This document shows positions 7,669 to 9,591 of a stretch of 9,591 nucleotides of DNA, in pieces. Both the position numbers and the translations under genes were made by a program. The notes under the pieces are model-generated. The model searched no databases, had not been told where the DNA came from, and saw only the letters and a list, made by a program, of their open reading frames with translations. Source of the DNA: Alistipes sp. (GTDB taxonomy: Bacteria; Bacteroidota; Bacteroidia; Bacteroidales; Rikenellaceae); NCBI GenBank assembly GCA_017628595.1, contig JAGBYV010000135.1, positions 1 through 9,591 on the forward strand, written 5' to 3'. How positions within the stretch are numbered: the stretch's first letter is position 1; each line of letters starts with the position of its first letter.

Positions 7669-7794
7669 TTAACAATTAAAAACAATATTAACGTCGTTCT
7701 GAGAATCAGTAACGAAGAAAGAAAAACAACAATCCGATTGCTTGGCAACGCTTGACAAAGCACATGACGGAGATATGTTTCTAACCTTATTCAT
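7669..7794 (-). CDS. Candidate leader peptide ORF of the pyr operon (41 codons)
   Basis: An ATG at 7794-7792 opens a 41-codon frame ending in TAA at 7671-7669, six nt before the terminator stem. The product, rich in Ser, Cys, Phe and Val (it includes DCCFSFFV and DVNIVFNC), resembles no protein I recognise, as expected if translation itself and not the peptide matters. Its middle is U-rich on the RNA (7733-7711, 16 T of 23), comparable to the UUU-rich part of the pyrBI leader of enterobacteria. A ribosome at its stop codon would cover the 5' arm of the terminator. The ORF starts about 15 nt after the predicted transcription start and lacks a clear Shine-Dalgarno. A tiny frame (ATG at 7804, five codons) ends overlapping its start. 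Translation is inferred, not shown. Confidence 0.42.
   Translation of the reverse strand: MNKVRNISPSCALSSVAKQSDCCFSFFVTDSQNDVNIVFNC
7694..7715 (-). promoter_or_regulatory. Leader hairpin, possible RNA polymerase pause site
   Basis: On the - strand, TCGTT (7715-7711) pairs with AACGA (7698-7694) and CTGA (7709-7706) pairs with TCAG (7702-7699). This gives nine pairs around the 3-nt loop TTC, with one bulged A (7710). It is followed by a weak, U-rich stretch (7691-7671: TTAATATTGTTTTTAATTG and on). A hairpin followed by U-rich RNA is the layout of a nucleotide-sensitive pause site. The stem is AU-rich and lacks an unbroken U-run right after it, so it is unlikely to terminate by itself. Confidence 0.45.
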
Positions 7795-7814
7795 TACATC
7801 CCATTTATTTCGTG

Positions 7815-7822
7815 CAAAGATA
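7815..7822 (-). promoter_or_regulatory. Bacteroidota-type promoter -7 box (TATCTTTG) for the pyr operon
   Basis: TATCTTTG matches the Bacteroidota sigma-ABfr -7 consensus TAnnTTTG exactly. Transcription would start near 7809, giving a leader of about 170 nt before pyrC. No good -33 TTG was found at the usual spacing of about 19-20 nt; the nearest TTG (7837-7835) is only 12 nt away. The call rests on the -7 box and on its place between the receptor stop and the operon. Confidence 0.6.
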
Positions 7823-7895
7823 AGCAAAATATTTCAATCAGCATGCGCCGGAGGCTATTTTTTCGCTATATTTTTTATGCTGTTACGGCGTGCTA

Positions 7896-9591
7896 TTAGA
7901 ATACGATGCGTGCTCCAATCTGCATGTGCCAGCGTGAGAGCAGATCGTTGGGCGAAATTTCAGCTCCCGTGAAACGATATACGGCTTGTCCATCCTCTGT
8001 TGCCGAGATAGTTACGGGCTGCAGACGCACGTTTGAAACGTTGTAATAGGCTCCCCAGTGGCGGCAAAGCAGATTGCCGAGGTTCATTACGTCGAGCGAG
8101 AGTTCTACCTTGCGGCTGCTCGCTGCTCCGAAGAAGAAGCCGTGCGCCAGATGCAGGTCGATGCGATGCTCCATGGGAGTCAGCATAGCGTTGCGCTCGG
8201 CGAATGAGCCGCGATGTGTGCGCAGGTAAGCATCGTCCTCGATGTAGTTGTTCCACTTCTTAAGAGATGTGTCATCGGCGAAGAGCATACTCTGCATCTC
8301 CGACTCGGTAGGTATATACATCAGTGTTGAACCGAACGTTCCGTCGCCATTGAAATCCACCGCCTCGCCAAAGCAGTAGGAGTAGCGCTGTCCCGATGTG
8401 CCCTGATATACCAGCGAAGCGCTAAGGTCGAATAGCGGCGAGTAGCGCTTATTGTAGTTAACGGCGAGCGACACCTTGTGAGGAACATCATATGCCGAGA
8501 ATGTCAACTCGGGGTTGTTCAAATCTAGGGCATAGGTGCGATTCCAGTTGCTCGAGGATGATGTCGAGGGAACATCGCACACAGCGTATGAGTGTCCGAA
8601 GATGTAGGATGCCATAACCGACAGACCCCACTCAAAGCTCTTTGATACGCTGCTCGAGAGCGAATAGGAGTAGCCGCGAGATGTATTATCGAGATAATAT
8701 ACGGCCGAATAGTCGGTTGTAGCCGTGCGATACTCGGGTAGAGCAGACGATGCTACCCCCTTGACGGCATATATTTTTTCGCCAGTAGGCTCGATAGCCA
8801 TATTCTTAAATACGGCATTGTGCAGAGTCTTTGTGTAGAGAGCCTCGGCACGCAGAGTCCAGCCATTGTCTGATGCATATGAAACTGCAGCGCTTGCCTT
8901 CAGATTCTGAGGATAGCGGAAGTGGCGGTTCATGGCGTTGAGCATGAATCGTGTGTTGGACTGCGAGGTGGGTGATGGCTTTACTGAGAAGTTAGCTGCC
9001 GGCTTTATAATCTGGCCGCCATCGCTTGTGGCCGTCAGGCGCAGACCCTTCTGCTCGACGCCAGTGTTGGAGTAGTTGTTGACAATCCATACGAATGGAA
9101 TCTGACCTGTGAATACTCCTGCACCTCCATCTATCGTGAGTTGGCCATGGTCGTAGTTGCGCATCCACGTAACGCCTACGCGTGGCGAGATGAGTAACTG
9201 TGCGCGGGGAACATCGCCGATGCGTATGTTGTGCTGGTGGGCGATTGCTCCGCTGTTGAACTCCTCGTTGGCTGTGGGGGAGTTAAAGATAAGCGGCAGG
9301 GTGGCACGCACACCATACGTAAGGTGCAGACCGCGGCCCAAAGCCCAACGATCCTGTGCATAAAGATTTAACTCGGCGGCACGGAACTTCGGCCCCCAAG
9401 TCGTTGAACCCGTTACATTGGGATCAGTGTAGTTATACTCATAGACCGATGCGAGGTCGTTCTCAAAGTCTTCAACGGAGTTGTAGGTATATGTACCATA
9501 AGAGTTGGCTAAATAGCGGTTGTGGATATTGTAGAACTCATGGTGCATACCGAGGGTAATGGAGTGTGATCCACGCTCCATGATAAGATCA
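7896..9591 (-). CDS. TonB-dependent outer-membrane receptor, C-terminal beta-barrel part (5' end outside window)
   Basis: The frame is open through the right edge: codons before the internal Met at 9581 read D-L-I, so the true start lies outside. About 564 residues are visible. They begin with a barrel strand of the DLIxxRGxHxxxxG type (DLIMERGSHSITLGMHHEF), continue with LNLYAQDRWALGRGLHLTYGVR and RAQLLISPRVGVTWMRNYDH, then many alternating aromatic/polar strands such as SYSLSSSVSKSFEWGLSVMA. They end with RWHMQIGARIVF, a terminal aromatic residue as used for BAM recognition. This resembles the Oar-like TonB-dependent receptors of Bacteroidota, which often carry an N-terminal carboxypeptidase-like regulatory domain and a plug; both would be upstream. 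The substrate cannot be told. Adjacency to the pyr operon is not evidence for nucleotide uptake, as the operon has its own promoter-like box. Confidence 0.85.
   Translation of the reverse strand, partial: DLIMERGSHSITLGMHHEFYNIHNRYLANSYGTYTYNSVEDFENDLASVYEYNYTDPNVTGSTTWGPKFRAAELNLYAQDRWALGRGLHLTYGVRATLPLIFNSPTANEEFNSGAIAHQHNIRIGDVPRAQLLISPRVGVTWMRNYDHGQLTIDGGAGVFTGQIPFVWIVNNYSNTGVEQKGLRLTATSDGGQIIKPAANFSVKPSPTSQSNTRFMLNAMNRHFRYPQNLKASAAVSYASDNGWTLRAEALYTKTLHNAVFKNMAIEPTGEKIYAVKGVASSALPEYRTATTDYSAVYYLDNTSRGYSYSLSSSVSKSFEWGLSVMASYIFGHSYAVCDVPSTSSSSNWNRTYALDLNNPELTFSAYDVPHKVSLAVNYNKRYSPLFDLSASLVYQGTSGQRYSYCFGEAVDFNGDGTFGSTLMYIPTESEMQSMLFADDTSLKKWNNYIEDDAYLRTHRGSFAERNAMLTPMEHRIDLHLAHGFFFGAASSRKVELSLDVMNLGNLLCRHWGAYYNVSNVRLQPVTISATEDGQAVYRFTGAEISPNDLLSRWHMQIGARIVF

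Noticed and set aside
7664..7895. A PyrR-binding or riboswitch-type leader
   Set aside because: No PyrR-type conserved loop or known aptamer pattern was recognised, and no pyrR gene is in the window; the ORF-plus-terminator layout explains more of the sequence.
7846..7895. A dedicated terminator right after the TonB-dependent receptor
   Set aside because: Only a very short palindrome (GCC-TCC-GGC) without a following T-run is present, so no terminator is called there.
7742..7972. + strand open frame of 76 codons across the intergenic leader
   Set aside because: It runs opposite the promoter, leader and receptor 3' end; it has no Shine-Dalgarno and no similarity that I recognise.

Overview
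The window looks like chromosomal DNA from a member of the Bacteroidota, most likely Bacteroidales. The evidence is a Bacteroidota-type promoter box (TATCTTTG), weak or absent Shine-Dalgarno sequences before several genes, a large TonB-dependent outer-membrane receptor resembling the Oar group, and a LytTR-type DNA-binding domain. A gut family such as Rikenellaceae would fit, but this cannot be fixed from the sequence alone. No mobile elements, tRNA or rRNA genes, or CRISPR arrays were seen.

Layout: (1) positions 1-317, + strand: the 3' end of a gene for a LytTR-domain transcription regulator. (2) 340-374: a hairpin with U-runs on both strands that can end transcription of the two converging units. 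(3) 396-7638, - strand: a compact five-gene operon for de novo pyrimidine synthesis, in transcription order pyrC - carA - carB - pyrK - pyrD. The carA-carB, carB-pyrK and pyrK-pyrD junctions overlap by 8 nt or are at most about 10 nt apart. (4) 7639-7822, - strand: a promoter and a leader of about 170 nt in front of pyrC. (5) 7896 to the right edge, - strand: the C-terminal part of a TonB-dependent receptor, truncated by the window.

How the genes work together: CarA and CarB form carbamoyl phosphate. PyrC closes carbamoyl-aspartate to dihydroorotate. The PyrD (class 1B)/PyrK complex oxidises dihydroorotate to orotate with NAD+. Aspartate carbamoyltransferase (pyrB/pyrI), pyrE and pyrF are not in the window and must lie elsewhere.

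Two points stand out. First, the leader of the operon has the parts of a translation-coupled transcription attenuator like that of enterobacterial pyrBI: a promoter, a 41-codon leader ORF with a U-rich stretch, an internal pause-type hairpin followed by more U-rich sequence, and then an intrinsic terminator (6-bp GC-rich stem plus U6) that ends exactly at an ATG of pyrC. Second, CarA has serine in place of the catalytic cysteine of its glutaminase domain (GISLGMQ instead of GICLGHQ), with further changes around the glutamine pocket. This predicts an ammonia-dependent rather than glutamine-dependent carbamoyl-phosphate synthetase.
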